The position numbers were made by a program, and so were the translations under genes. The notes under the pieces were generated by a model, which searched no databases, was not told where the DNA came from, and saw only the letters and a program-made list of their open reading frames with translations. DNA of 25,897 nt from Clostridia bacterium (GTDB taxonomy: Bacteria; Bacillota; Clostridia; Oscillospirales; UBA644), in the NCBI GenBank assembly GCA_014872655.1, contig WHHJ01000025.1, forward strand, positions 1 through 25,897. Direction: 5' to 3'. This document shows, piece by piece, positions 7,768 to 15,115 of the stretch (its first letter is position 1; each line of letters begins with the position of its first letter).

Positions 7768-8415
7768 ATGGATAAAGACGGGCTTGTATTTGCCCACATC
7801 ACGGCATATATGCGTGCTGTACGTCGGGAAAGAGACGGCGAATTAGGCCGTTTAGAACAGTGGGCTCGGCAGCAGAAATATCCGATTGCAGAGCCCGAAA
7901 CGGCAGATCTGTTGCAGATTTTGTGTCGGATTCGTAACCCTCGGCGTATTATTGAAATCGGAACATGTATCGGGTTTTCGGCTTTGTTGATGCATCAGAC
8001 TTGTCCGCAGGCAGAAATTATTACCATCGAGCGCAATCCGGTCATGCTTGCTCCGGCAAAAGAAAATATTATGCGGTTTGACGCGCAGCAGGCCATCACG
8101 CTTTTAGAAGGGGATGCCGGCGAGATTCTTCCGACGATTCCGGGTAAAGCAGATTTGATTTTTCTGGACGCTGCAAAGGGGCAATATCCGGTCTTTTTAC
8201 AGCAATGTTTGCGGCTTATGGATTCCGGGAGTGTGCTGGTTGCCGATAATGTTTTGTTTAACGGTTATGTTGCCAAAGGGGTCCCCGATGTCCGGCGCAA
8301 CCGGACGATTGTGACCCGTTTAGATGAATTTTTGCGTCGGTTACAGGCGGATGAAACTCTTGATACGGTCATTTTGCCGATCAGCGACGGCGTGACCGTC
8401 AGTGTGCGGAGGTAA
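7768..8415 (+). CDS. trmR: SAM-dependent O-methyltransferase, TrmR-like (tRNA 5-hydroxyuridine methylation)
   Basis: A 215-residue class I methyltransferase of the O-methyltransferase 3 (caffeoyl-CoA OMT-like) family. The SAM-binding motif IIEIGTCIGFSAL lies near residues 64-76, IITIERNP provides the acidic residue for ribose binding, and DLIFLDAAKGQYP (D134) followed by VADNVLFNG gives the metal-site pattern. In Bacillus the orthologue in this position (YrrM, TrmR) methylates 5-hydroxyuridine at tRNA position 34 to 5-methoxyuridine. Here it lies 3 bases after mltG and upstream of a U32 gene, which supports the tRNA role over a small-molecule role. Confidence 0.85.
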   Translation: MDKDGLVFAHITAYMRAVRRERDGELGRLEQWARQQKYPIAEPETADLLQILCRIRNPRRIIEIGTCIGFSALLMHQTCPQAEIITIERNPVMLAPAKENIMRFDAQQAITLLEGDAGEILPTIPGKADLIFLDAAKGQYPVFLQQCLRLMDSGSVLVADNVLFNGYVAKGVPDVRRNRTIVTRLDEFLRRLQADETLDTVILPISDGVTVSVRR

Positions 8416-8418
8416 AAG

Positions 8419-8880
8419 ATGAAAAAGATTTGTCCGAATTGCGGGCATATTAACGCTTATTCCCATACGGTATGTGAAAAGTGCGGATATGATTTGGAAA
8501 AGCAGGTTCGGTATAAAATTTGTCCCAACTGCGGCAAAGAATTTGATTTAAATGCCGACGAATGCGACGAATGTCGGTATAAATTGATTGTGCAGGGAAA
8601 GAGGATTGCGCAGACTTTTGACGAAACACAAAAAGAAGAGGTTCCCATTTGGCTGCGTATTGTGGCCGCGTTTGTTCCCGTGATCGGCATCGTGATTGCC
8701 GCGGCCTATTGTATCATTGCCGTTGAAGACAAAAAAATGGAGAGGGAAACGGCAAAACATCTGATCATTATCAGTTTCTTTGTTCAGATCATTTGGATCT
8801 GTATTGTTATTTTTGTGATTGGGTTGATTACAGGATCCGGGCTGGATTTAATGCGCTCGATCAGTAATCGGAACGGATAG
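8419..8880 (+). CDS. Membrane protein with two N-terminal zinc ribbons
   Basis: This 153-residue protein has no named function. It starts with two short zinc ribbons: C5-C8/C19-C22 (CPNCG...CEKCG) and C35-C38/C49-C52 (CPNCG...CDEC). A charged linker follows, then two hydrophobic helices at about residues 77-101 and 115-137. That predicts a membrane protein with both metal sites on the cytoplasmic side. It starts 3 bases after trmR and ends in TAG just before the ribosome site of the U32 gene, so it belongs to the same operon. Inference: it may tether something to the membrane or sense zinc or redox state; nothing in the sequence decides this. Confidence 0.85.
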   Translation: MKKICPNCGHINAYSHTVCEKCGYDLEKQVRYKICPNCGKEFDLNADECDECRYKLIVQGKRIAQTFDETQKEEVPIWLRIVAAFVPVIGIVIAAAYCIIAVEDKKMERETAKHLIIISFFVQIIWICIVIFVIGLITGSGLDLMRSISNRNG

Positions 8881-8893
8881 GAGGAAGAGCGGA

Positions 8894-10123
8894 ATGAAAA
8901 AACCGGAGCTATTGGCTCCTGCCGGGGATTATACCAAGTTATGTTATGCGGTGGAATACGGTGCGGATGCTGTTTATATCGGAGGGGAAGAATTTTCGCT
9001 GCGGACGGCGGCGAAGAATTTTTCCGCGGAGGATATGCAGAAAGGCGTTCGTTACGCCCATGCACGTGGGGTTCGGGTCTATGTTGCCTGTAACACCGTT
9101 CCTCGTAATGATGAAATGATGCGGTTTCCGGAGTATCTTCACTTTTTGGAGGATATTGGTATTGACGCCATTATTTGCGCAGATTTGGGGCTGTTTATGA
9201 TGATTCGTCGCGAATGTCCCAAAATGTCTGTTCATGTTTCAACTCAAGCCAATATCTGTAATTATGAAGACTGTCTGGCCTGGTATGAACTGGGGGCCAG
9301 CCGTGTCGTTCTTGCCCGGGAGTTATCTTTTGATGATATTCGTGTGATCCGGGAGCGGATTCCGAGAGAACTGGAGATCGAGGCCTTTGTCCACGGCGCC
9401 ATGTGTATGTCACATTCGGGGCGTTGTCTGCTGTCCAATTTTATGGTGGGGCGGGACGCTAATCGCGGTAATTGCGCGCAGCCGTGCCGGTGGAGATATT
9501 CTTTGATGGAGGAGACTCGGCCCGGCGAATATTTTCCGGTAGAACAGACTGATACCGGAACGTTTATTTTTAATTCAAAAGACCTTTGTATGATTGACCA
9601 TGTGCCGGATTTATGCAATGCAGGGATTGATAGTTTTAAGATTGAGGGACGGGTCAAAACCGAGTATTATGTCTCTTGTGTTACGCAGGCCTATCGGCGG
9701 GCGATTGACTATTGCTTTGAGGATTTGGATTTGTACGAACAAAAAATTCCGGATCTTTATCAGGAAGTTTGCAAAGTCAGTCACCGTCAGTACTATCCAG
9801 GCTTTTATTATGGGGATCAGCGGCAGGATAGCATGAATTTTACGGAATCCAGTTACATCCGCGACTATGAACTTTCGGCGGTTGTCATGGGATATGAACC
9901 GCTGAACAAAGTGCTGGTTGCCAAGCAAAAGAACAAGTTCACCGTCGGGGATCGTCTGGAGTTGGTGCAAGCCAATAAAGAGCCTGTTACCTTTACGGTC
10001 AAACAAATGTTTGATCAGGATGGAAATGAAATTTTAGCGGCTCCGCACGCGGAGATGACGGTGCGTATACCATATCCGGACTATGTGGGTTCGATGTCGT
10101 TTTTGCGTCGTAAAAAAGATTGA
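8894..10123 (+). CDS. trhP: U32 peptidase-family protein, TrhP-like tRNA hydroxylation enzyme
   Basis: The 409-residue product carries the U32 signature EAFVHGAMCMSHSGRCLLS (about residues 162-180), an N-terminal ELLAPAGD strand and a CAQPC pair. Together these give the cysteines that in TrhP (YegQ) and RlhA hold an iron-sulfur cluster. Despite the peptidase name, characterised relatives make 5-hydroxyuridine at tRNA position 34 using prephenate (TrhP; YrrN/YrrO in Bacillus) or hydroxylate 23S rRNA (RlhA). Being next to trmR, which methylates that hydroxyl, points to TrhP. Only one U32 gene is seen where Bacillus has two adjacent ones. AGGAGG (8879-8884) supports ATG 8894. Confidence 0.88.
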   Translation: MKKPELLAPAGDYTKLCYAVEYGADAVYIGGEEFSLRTAAKNFSAEDMQKGVRYAHARGVRVYVACNTVPRNDEMMRFPEYLHFLEDIGIDAIICADLGLFMMIRRECPKMSVHVSTQANICNYEDCLAWYELGASRVVLARELSFDDIRVIRERIPRELEIEAFVHGAMCMSHSGRCLLSNFMVGRDANRGNCAQPCRWRYSLMEETRPGEYFPVEQTDTGTFIFNSKDLCMIDHVPDLCNAGIDSFKIEGRVKTEYYVSCVTQAYRRAIDYCFEDLDLYEQKIPDLYQEVCKVSHRQYYPGFYYGDQRQDSMNFTESSYIRDYELSAVVMGYEPLNKVLVAKQKNKFTVGDRLELVQANKEPVTFTVKQMFDQDGNEILAAPHAEMTVRIPYPDYVGSMSFLRRKKD

Positions 10124-10140
10124 TCTTAAAACAAAATAAG

Positions 10141-10175
10141 ATGGCAGCGCCCAGCATTTTGCTGGGCGCTGCCAT
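10141..10175. terminator. Long perfect hairpin between convergent genes
   Basis: A 16-base perfect GC-rich stem (10141-10156 with 10160-10175; GGCAGCGCCCAGC core) has a TTT loop, 17 bases after the U32 gene. On the + side no T-run follows (ATAACCATTA); on the minus side CTTATTTTGTTTT follows. It therefore looks best as a terminator for minus-strand transcription from the small gene at 10280-10453, but probably also stops or stabilises the U32 transcript. Confidence 0.7.
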
Positions 10176-10279
10176 ATAACCATTAAACAGATAGAAAAAA
10201 TAGTGAAAATTAGTATCAAAAGGTGGGATATATAAATCTGCTGCAGTTGGAAGCCGTCTATGTTTTATTTAGCATGATC

Positions 10280-10453
10280 TTAAATGTTTCTTAGTATTTC
10301 TTCCGCTCCTTCGTCATCCACAATAACGTCGTCATAAAAAGATTCAATGATTCGCTTTTGCAAAAGTCTTGCAAGAGCGGCTTTTTGTTCTTTTGTCATG
10401 TCTTTTGTTTCTATGATCTTATCTCCCACAATAAGTGCAGATGAAGTTGTCAT
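10280..10453 (-). CDS. Small acidic/helical protein, 57 residues, unknown
   Basis: A minus-strand frame from ATG 10453 to TAA 10280-10282 encodes 57 residues. It begins MTTSSALIVGDKIIETKDMT, has a basic helical middle (KEQKAALARLLQKRII) and ends in an acidic tail (YDDVIVDDEGAEEILRNI). The ribosome site AAAGAGGTGATCAA before the ATG is strong and well spaced, which is the main reason to call it a gene. It lies 122 bases downstream of the beta-CASP hydrolase gene on the same strand, and may be read from that transcript or from its own promoter at 10521-10548. I recognise no family. The charge pattern (basic helix plus acidic tail) would suit a small binding or adaptor protein, but this is speculation. 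Confidence 0.7.
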   Translation of the reverse strand: MTTSSALIVGDKIIETKDMTKEQKAALARLLQKRIIESFYDDVIVDDEGAEEILRNI

Positions 10454-10520
10454 TTGATCACCTCTTTAATAGTGTTGTGTCTTTGTTTTATGTATTTTTC
10501 ACGTCTTTTATAAGTTTGTA

Positions 10521-10548
10521 ATTATTGGTTGACATGTGTATATGACAA
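10521..10548 (-). promoter_or_regulatory. Possible promoter for the 57-residue gene
   Basis: On the minus strand TTGTCA (10543-10548) and AATAAT (10521-10526) are 16 bases apart, about 70 bases before ATG 10453. The -35 region sits in an imperfect palindrome (10529-10548, TTGACAT...ATGACAA), which could be an operator. Strength is moderate. Confidence 0.4.
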
Positions 10549-10575
10549 ATTTAGGCTTATGAAAAATCTTTGATT

Positions 10576-12177
10576 TTATCTCTGAATTTTCCGGCACAAC
10601 TCTTCAATCTGCGAGGTATAGCCGGCAATTTCTTTGTTGGGATATCCTTCGCATTTTTTTGCTGCGGCCAACAGTTTTTCGGCAGCACTGACAAGGGTTT
10701 GATACAGTTGTTGATTGCGGGAAGATTCCGGTTTTGCTTTCACAACCGGGATACCCTGTGTCAGTTGCGTCGGAACATCTTCAAGCAGGTCGTAGCATGT
10801 GCCGCTGTAAGGGGCCAGCGTATCAAAGCCAAGAGATTCTTTCAGATAAGCGGCAAAAGATTCGCAAACTGCATCGTCTCCGTGGTTGACAAAGACTTTT
10901 TGCGGCTTTTCTTCAAAATTCTTTATCCAGGCCACCAGACCGTCTCTGTCTGCGTGACCGCTGATTCCCGGCAAATATTCGATGCGGGCGTTGACGTGAA
11001 TGGTTTCTCCGAATAATTTGACTTTTTTTGCTCCTTCAAAAAGACTGCGTCCCAGTGTTCCGACCGCCTGATATCCAACAAATAAAATCAGACATTCCGG
11101 CCGCCACAAATTGTGTTTGAGGTGATGTCTGATTCTGCCCGCTTCACACATTCCGCTGGCAGAAATAATCACTTTGGGGTCGGGATCAAAATTGATTGCT
11201 TTGGAATCGTCGCTGCTTTCCGATGTGATCAAACCGTCAAAAGTGATCGGGTTAATGCCGGCCTGTACCAATTTTGAGGCCTCTTCGTCCAGATATTCGA
11301 TTCCGCAGTTCATAAATATTTTCGTTGCCTCGTTAGCCAGAGGACTGTCAACATAAACTTTAAAACCGTCGTGTCCTTTGATTTTATGTTCTGCTTTGAT
11401 TTGTCTTAAAAAGTATAGTAATTCTTGTGTTCTTCCTACTGCAAATGCTGGAATGACAACATTGCCGCCGTTATCAAACGTCTGCTGGATATATTCGGTC
11501 AGCGTTTGTATGTAGTCGGGGCGCGGTCCATGGGTTTTATCCCCGTAAGTGGATTCGATGACTACATAATCGGCCTGCTGGGTTGGCTGCGGGTCTTTCA
11601 GAATCGGTTGGTGCAAATTGCCGACGTCTCCGCTGAAGACGATTTTCTTCGTAGTCTGCTGTTCGGTTAACCATATTTCAATGCTTGCAGACCCTAACAG
11701 GTGCCCGATATCGGTAAATCTTATTTCAATTCCATCATATAATGAAAATCTTTTTCCATAATGGCACTCTACTAATTTTTCAATCAACCCTTGCGCATCT
11801 TCCATATCGTAAATGGGTTCATAAGGCGGTTCTCCGCTTCGTTGGGCTTTCCGATTACGCCATTCTGCCTCAAATTGTTGTATGTGTGCGCTGTCCAGCA
11901 ACATAATTCTGGCCAGATTACAAGTTTCACGTGTGGCATAGACATTTCCTGTAAATCCGTTTTTGTATAATAGAGGTAAATTCCCGGAATGGTCAATGTG
12001 TGCATGGGTAAGAAGTACGCAGTCGATAGCGGAAGGGTTTACCGGAAGTTGCTGATTTTCAAACAAGTCTTTTCCTTGTTCCATCCCGCAATCTACCAGA
12101 ATGTTTTTTCCACATGCCTCGATGAGCGTACAACTTCCTGTGACTTCATGTGTAGCACCGATAAATGTAACTTTCAT
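10576..12177 (-). CDS. Beta-CASP metallo-beta-lactamase-fold RNA hydrolase (CPSF73-like)
   Basis: The 533-residue protein has a metallo-beta-lactamase fold with the zinc-binding HAHIDH (H58-H63), a downstream SGDVG, a beta-CASP insert (PAFAVGRTQELLYFL; VDSPLA) and the RNA-metabolising C-terminal motifs SASGMCEAGR, PGISGHADRDGL and VNHGD. This architecture belongs to ribonucleases related to eukaryotic CPSF73. The C-terminal 70 residues or so are a charged helical extension. I start at ATG 12177, which has AGAAAGGAA before it; the frame is open 75 bases further but that stretch crosses the promoter. It is divergent from ung. RNA processing or decay is inferred from the family; the target is unknown. 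Confidence 0.9.
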   Translation of the reverse strand: MKVTFIGATHEVTGSCTLIEACGKNILVDCGMEQGKDLFENQQLPVNPSAIDCVLLTHAHIDHSGNLPLLYKNGFTGNVYATRETCNLARIMLLDSAHIQQFEAEWRNRKAQRSGEPPYEPIYDMEDAQGLIEKLVECHYGKRFSLYDGIEIRFTDIGHLLGSASIEIWLTEQQTTKKIVFSGDVGNLHQPILKDPQPTQQADYVVIESTYGDKTHGPRPDYIQTLTEYIQQTFDNGGNVVIPAFAVGRTQELLYFLRQIKAEHKIKGHDGFKVYVDSPLANEATKIFMNCGIEYLDEEASKLVQAGINPITFDGLITSESSDDSKAINFDPDPKVIISASGMCEAGRIRHHLKHNLWRPECLILFVGYQAVGTLGRSLFEGAKKVKLFGETIHVNARIEYLPGISGHADRDGLVAWIKNFEEKPQKVFVNHGDDAVCESFAAYLKESLGFDTLAPYSGTCYDLLEDVPTQLTQGIPVVKAKPESSRNQQLYQTLVSAAEKLLAAAKKCEGYPNKEIAGYTSQIEELCRKIQR

Positions 12178-12223
12178 AACGGGTTCCTTTCTTTTTGTAT
12201 GAATTAACCATATACTTGTCCTT

Positions 12224-12252
12224 ATTATAACAAACAAATTGTAAAAAATCAA
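12224..12252 (-). promoter_or_regulatory. Promoter for the beta-CASP hydrolase gene
   Basis: On the minus strand TTGATT (12247-12252) and TATAAT (12224-12229) are separated by 17 bases, with TGT before the -10 (extended -10). Transcription would start about 40 bases before ATG 12177. The -35 lies in one arm of an 11-base inverted repeat shared with the ung promoter. Confidence 0.75.
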
Positions 12253-12282
12253 GCAGAAAACGGCACCGGGACTTGATTTTTT
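12243..12282. repeat. Inverted repeat linking two divergent promoters
   Basis: AAAAAATCAAG (12243-12253) and CTTGATTTTTT (12272-12282) are perfect 11-base reverse complements with an 18-base gap. Each arm contains the TTGATT -35 element of one divergent promoter. It could be an operator, a chance result of two identical -35 regions, or a remnant hairpin. Confidence 0.6.
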
Positions 12283-12301
12283 GTTGGGGATTTGGTATAC
12301 T
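12273..12301 (+). promoter_or_regulatory. Promoter for ung and the downstream apbE genes
   Basis: TTGATT (12273-12278) and TATACT (12296-12301) are 17 bases apart, with TGG before the -10. It points toward ATG 12329 with a leader of about 20 bases, and rules out the open frame that begins upstream at 12281 as the true start. Confidence 0.75.
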
Positions 12302-12328
12302 GAAAAAAAATCACGGAGAGTCAGGTTT

Positions 12329-13015
12329 ATGGTACATATCGGGAATGACTGGGATGCGTTGTTAGCAGAGGAATTTCAGAAAGATTACTATCTGCAACTT
12401 CGCCAATTTTTAAAACAAGAATACTCTTCGGCGCGGATTTATCCGCCGATGAACGATATCTTTAACGCTTTAAAAAAGACCGCTTATCATGATGTACGAG
12501 CTGTTATTTTAGGCCAAGATCCTTATCATGGTGCGGGGCAGGCACATGGAATGTGCTTCTCGGTGCAGGACGGAGTGACACCTCCGCCTTCTTTAGTGAA
12601 TATTTTTAAAGAACTAAAAGCCGATTTGGGGATTGAGCCGCCTAAAAGCGGAAATTTAACTCGGTGGGCAGAGCATGGGGTTTTGCTTTTGAATACGGTG
12701 CTGACCGTCCGGGCCGGGCAGCCGAACAGCCATAAAGGGAAAGGCTGGGAGTTGTTGACGGACCGTATTATTTCGTTGTTAAATGACCGACCGGATCCTG
12801 TCGTCTTTTTGCTTTGGGGCAATCATGCAAAACAAAAGATGGAATTGATCACCAATCCCCGTCATTTGATTTTAACAGCTGCGCATCCGAGCCCTTATTC
12901 GGCAACGGGATTTTTTGGGTGTCGTCATTTTTCCAAGACAAATGCATTTTTAAAACAACACGGATTGAGTCAGATTGACTGGCGTTTAGAGGGGGACGAT
13001 GAACATGAAATGTAG
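12329..13015 (+). CDS. ung: Uracil-DNA glycosylase, family 1
   Basis: UDG removes uracil from DNA by cutting the N-glycosidic bond, starting base-excision repair. The 228-residue protein has the water-activating motif GQDPYH (residues 62-67, D64 catalytic), the PPPSLVNIFKE segment, LLLNTVLTVRAGQ, and the minor-groove loop HPSPYS (186-191). ATG 12329 has CGGAGAG before it and lies just downstream of a good promoter. The stop is TAG, overlapping the start of apbE by 17 bases, so apbE translation is probably coupled. Confidence 0.97.
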   Translation: MVHIGNDWDALLAEEFQKDYYLQLRQFLKQEYSSARIYPPMNDIFNALKKTAYHDVRAVILGQDPYHGAGQAHGMCFSVQDGVTPPPSLVNIFKELKADLGIEPPKSGNLTRWAEHGVLLLNTVLTVRAGQPNSHKGKGWELLTDRIISLLNDRPDPVVFLLWGNHAKQKMELITNPRHLILTAAHPSPYSATGFFGCRHFSKTNAFLKQHGLSQIDWRLEGDDEHEM

Positions 13016-14078
13016 ACGATTAATCGCAGCCGTGGCTGTTCTTTGCCTTGTTTTAGGCCTGAGCGCCTGTAAGGGAAAGCAAAATCAGGTTCAGTATGGG
13101 GGGCCGGATACGGATGCAAACGGAGTCAAACGGCAGGTCTATCAGTACACAGCATTAGATACAGATTGTACGGTTACCGTATTTGGGGATTTTGATGACG
13201 GATTTGGCAAGATTGCCGAAGAAGCGACCAATACCTATGGCAATTTATTAGGGCTTGATCCCGCGACAAATCTTTATGCTGCAACAAAAAACAACGATGT
13301 TTTACAGTTAAACGATGAGCAGTATGAGACAATAAAAAAAGGGTATGAGATTTGTCAGTTAAGCGGCGGATCTTTTGATTTAACGATCGGTTCTTTAACG
13401 CGCCTGTGGAATATTGGACAGGCAACTCAGCCTCCTGCGGAATATGAGATTCTGCGTGAAAAAGAATATGTAGATTATCAAAAACTGCAATTTGATGATG
13501 CGAATAAGCAAATTATCATGCCTACATACGGGCAGGTTCTTGATGTCGGAGGCTTGGCTAAAGGGTATGCAGGGCAGCGTGTTGCACAAGCGTTGCAGGA
13601 GGCCGGATATACTTGTGGAATTGTAGACTTAGGTGGAAATGTGACGGTGTACGGCACTCGAGAGGGAACCGATGCTTTTCGTGTGGGCATTCAAAACCCG
13701 ATCGACGATGAAACTTCCAAGGATATTATTGGTGAAATTCAGTGTAATGATGTGTCGGTTGTTACTTCGGGTTCTTACGAGCGTTATTTTGAATATGAGG
13801 GCAAGCGGTATCATCATATCTTGAATCCTGCTACAGGGTATCCTGCCGATACGGATTTGCTTAGTGCAACGATTGTTTCCAAAGACGGCGCGTATGCAGA
13901 CGCCTTGAGCACGGCCGCTTTTGTAAAAGGGTTTACCGGATGCTTAGACATGTTAAACACCGCAATCTCGGAAGGGAAGATTGAAGGCGCCGTTTTAGTC
14001 AATAATCGCAGCAAGGTGTTAGTTTTGGGTGATGTTTCTTTCCAGATCACCAACAATGACTTTTCGATGTATCAGTGA
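12999..14078 (+). CDS. apbE: FAD:protein FMN transferase, lipoprotein (ApbE family)
   Basis: ApbE enzymes take FMN from FAD and attach it to threonine or serine of extracytoplasmic proteins. The 359-residue product has a lipoprotein signal with lipobox LSAC (C24), so it is anchored outside the membrane. It shows the family segments DVGGLAKGYAGQRV, VDLGGNVTVYG, YHHILNPATGYPA and the magnesium-site stretch DALSTAAFV. Two starts are possible, ATG 12999 and ATG 13005; GAGGGGG at 12989-12995 fits either. It overlaps ung and is followed by a NusG-II gene overlapping by one base. No obvious FMN-accepting protein (D-x-x-T-G-A-T site) was spotted among its neighbours. Confidence 0.95.
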   Translation: MNMKCRRLIAAVAVLCLVLGLSACKGKQNQVQYGGPDTDANGVKRQVYQYTALDTDCTVTVFGDFDDGFGKIAEEATNTYGNLLGLDPATNLYAATKNNDVLQLNDEQYETIKKGYEICQLSGGSFDLTIGSLTRLWNIGQATQPPAEYEILREKEYVDYQKLQFDDANKQIIMPTYGQVLDVGGLAKGYAGQRVAQALQEAGYTCGIVDLGGNVTVYGTREGTDAFRVGIQNPIDDETSKDIIGEIQCNDVSVVTSGSYERYFEYEGKRYHHILNPATGYPADTDLLSATIVSKDGAYADALSTAAFVKGFTGCLDMLNTAISEGKIEGAVLVNNRSKVLVLGDVSFQITNNDFSMYQ

Positions 14079-14434
14079 TGAAGCTGAAGATTCGAGCGGC
14101 TGATTTTATCTTAATTTTTATCTTGCTGGTAATCGGATGTGTGCCGTTCTTTTTTTTCTGGGGACAGCCTGTGGGAAATCAGGTGGTCGTTCGTGTGGAC
14201 GGGCAGGTATACGGTGTTTACAGCCTAAAAGAGGATCAAACGATTTCCTTAGAAAATATCGGCGATGTTGTGATCGAATCCGGCTGTGTTTTTGTTCGGA
14301 ATACTTCTTGTCCTGATCATCTTTGTGAGCAGATGGGCAAGACCAGTACCGTGGGAAGTTCCATTGTTTGCCTGCCGAATCGTTTATTGATTCAGATTGC
14401 CGGCGAAGGAGGCGTAGATGCGGTTACACGATAA
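14078..14434 (+). CDS. NusG domain II-containing membrane-anchored protein (EetA-like)
   Basis: This 118-residue protein has one N-terminal membrane helix (about residues 9-28) and an extracellular NusG-domain-II fold. The cysteine motif SCPDHLC and the following SIVCLPNRLLI are the hallmarks of this small family. Despite the name it has nothing to do with transcription factor NusG. I start it at ATG 14078, which overlaps the apbE stop as TGATG; an in-frame GTG lies just before. As I recall it, the flavin-based extracellular electron transfer locus of Listeria has a protein of this type (EetA) beside a membrane partner (EetB), as here. The exact role is inferred. Confidence 0.85.
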   Translation: MKLKIRAADFILIFILLVIGCVPFFFFWGQPVGNQVVVRVDGQVYGVYSLKEDQTISLENIGDVVIESGCVFVRNTSCPDHLCEQMGKTSTVGSSIVCLPNRLLIQIAGEGGVDAVTR

Positions 14435-14939
14435 TTCTGTTCGAAAGATATCCGAACTGGCGGTGCTTTTAGCCGCTGCCTTAGCGCTTTCTTATGTGGA
14501 AAATATGATTGTGCTGCCCATTCCGGTTCCGGGAGTGAAAATTGGAATTTCCAATGTGCTTTTAGCTTATGTGGTGTGCCGGTATTCTTTCCCGGTGGCA
14601 TTGGGGTTTGGTATATCGAAGTGCCTGCTTGCACTGATATTTGCGGGTCGTCTTTCGTCTGTGTTTTTTTCGTTGACGGGGATGTTATTTGCTGTTATTG
14701 CGATGTGTCTTTGTCGGAGAATACGTTGTTTTTCCGTTTTAGGCGTTAATGTCTGTGGTTCGGTATGTCATGTATTCGGGCAGTTGCTGGCGGCTGTTTT
14801 TGTATTAGGCAATGCGGCCGTACTTTCCTTTTCTCCGTTGTTGACCCTTTTTGCCGTGATCAGCGGATTATTAACTTATATTCCGTTACGGATTGTCTTG
14901 CAGCGAGTGTCGCCGGCGCGGGCAAAGCCGGAAGAATGA
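14418..14939 (+). CDS. Gx transporter family / heptaprenyl diphosphate synthase component I-like membrane protein (EetB-like)
   Basis: The 173-residue protein is very hydrophobic, with about five membrane helices, and carries the family's N-terminal segment PVPGVKIGISNV (about residues 36-47) followed by AYVVCRYSFPVALGF and FAGRLSSVFFSLTG. Databases name such proteins Gx transporter or HepS component I; a direct enzymatic role is doubtful because no prenyl-synthase DDxxD motif is seen. It overlaps the NusG-II gene by 17 bases, with GAAGGAGG (14405-14412) as ribosome site. It forms the last gene of the ung-apbE run, which a terminator closes. Confidence 0.85.
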   Translation: MRLHDNSVRKISELAVLLAAALALSYVENMIVLPIPVPGVKIGISNVLLAYVVCRYSFPVALGFGISKCLLALIFAGRLSSVFFSLTGMLFAVIAMCLCRRIRCFSVLGVNVCGSVCHVFGQLLAAVFVLGNAAVLSFSPLLTLFAVISGLLTYIPLRIVLQRVSPARAKPEE

Positions 14940-15063
14940 GTTTTATAAAATAGTCTCCTTTTCAAAAGGTTTTATTATATAAATATAAAAAATGTTTTTA
15001 CATATAAGAAATTGTGTGAACGAAGAATATTGAGGCCATTTTTTGATAAACGAGTATAAAAGT
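14940..15063. other. AT-rich gap before the convergent terminator
   Basis: This stretch is strongly A+T rich with no open frame, no convincing promoter and only a weak CCTTTT/AAAAGG hairpin at about 14956. I see nothing else in it. Confidence 0.5.
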
Positions 15064-15110
15064 AAAACAGAGTTTGAACGAAACTTCGTCCAAACTCTGT
15101 TTTTTATTTT
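15064..15110. terminator. Bidirectional intrinsic terminator
   Basis: A 19-base stem with one mismatch (15064-15082 with 15085-15103; core ACAGAGTTTG/CAAACTCTGT) is followed by TTTTTTATTTTT on the + side and by a T-rich stretch on the minus side. It sits between the convergent Gx-type gene and vanY-like gene and should end both. Confidence 0.9.
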
Positions 15111-15115
15111 TGAAC

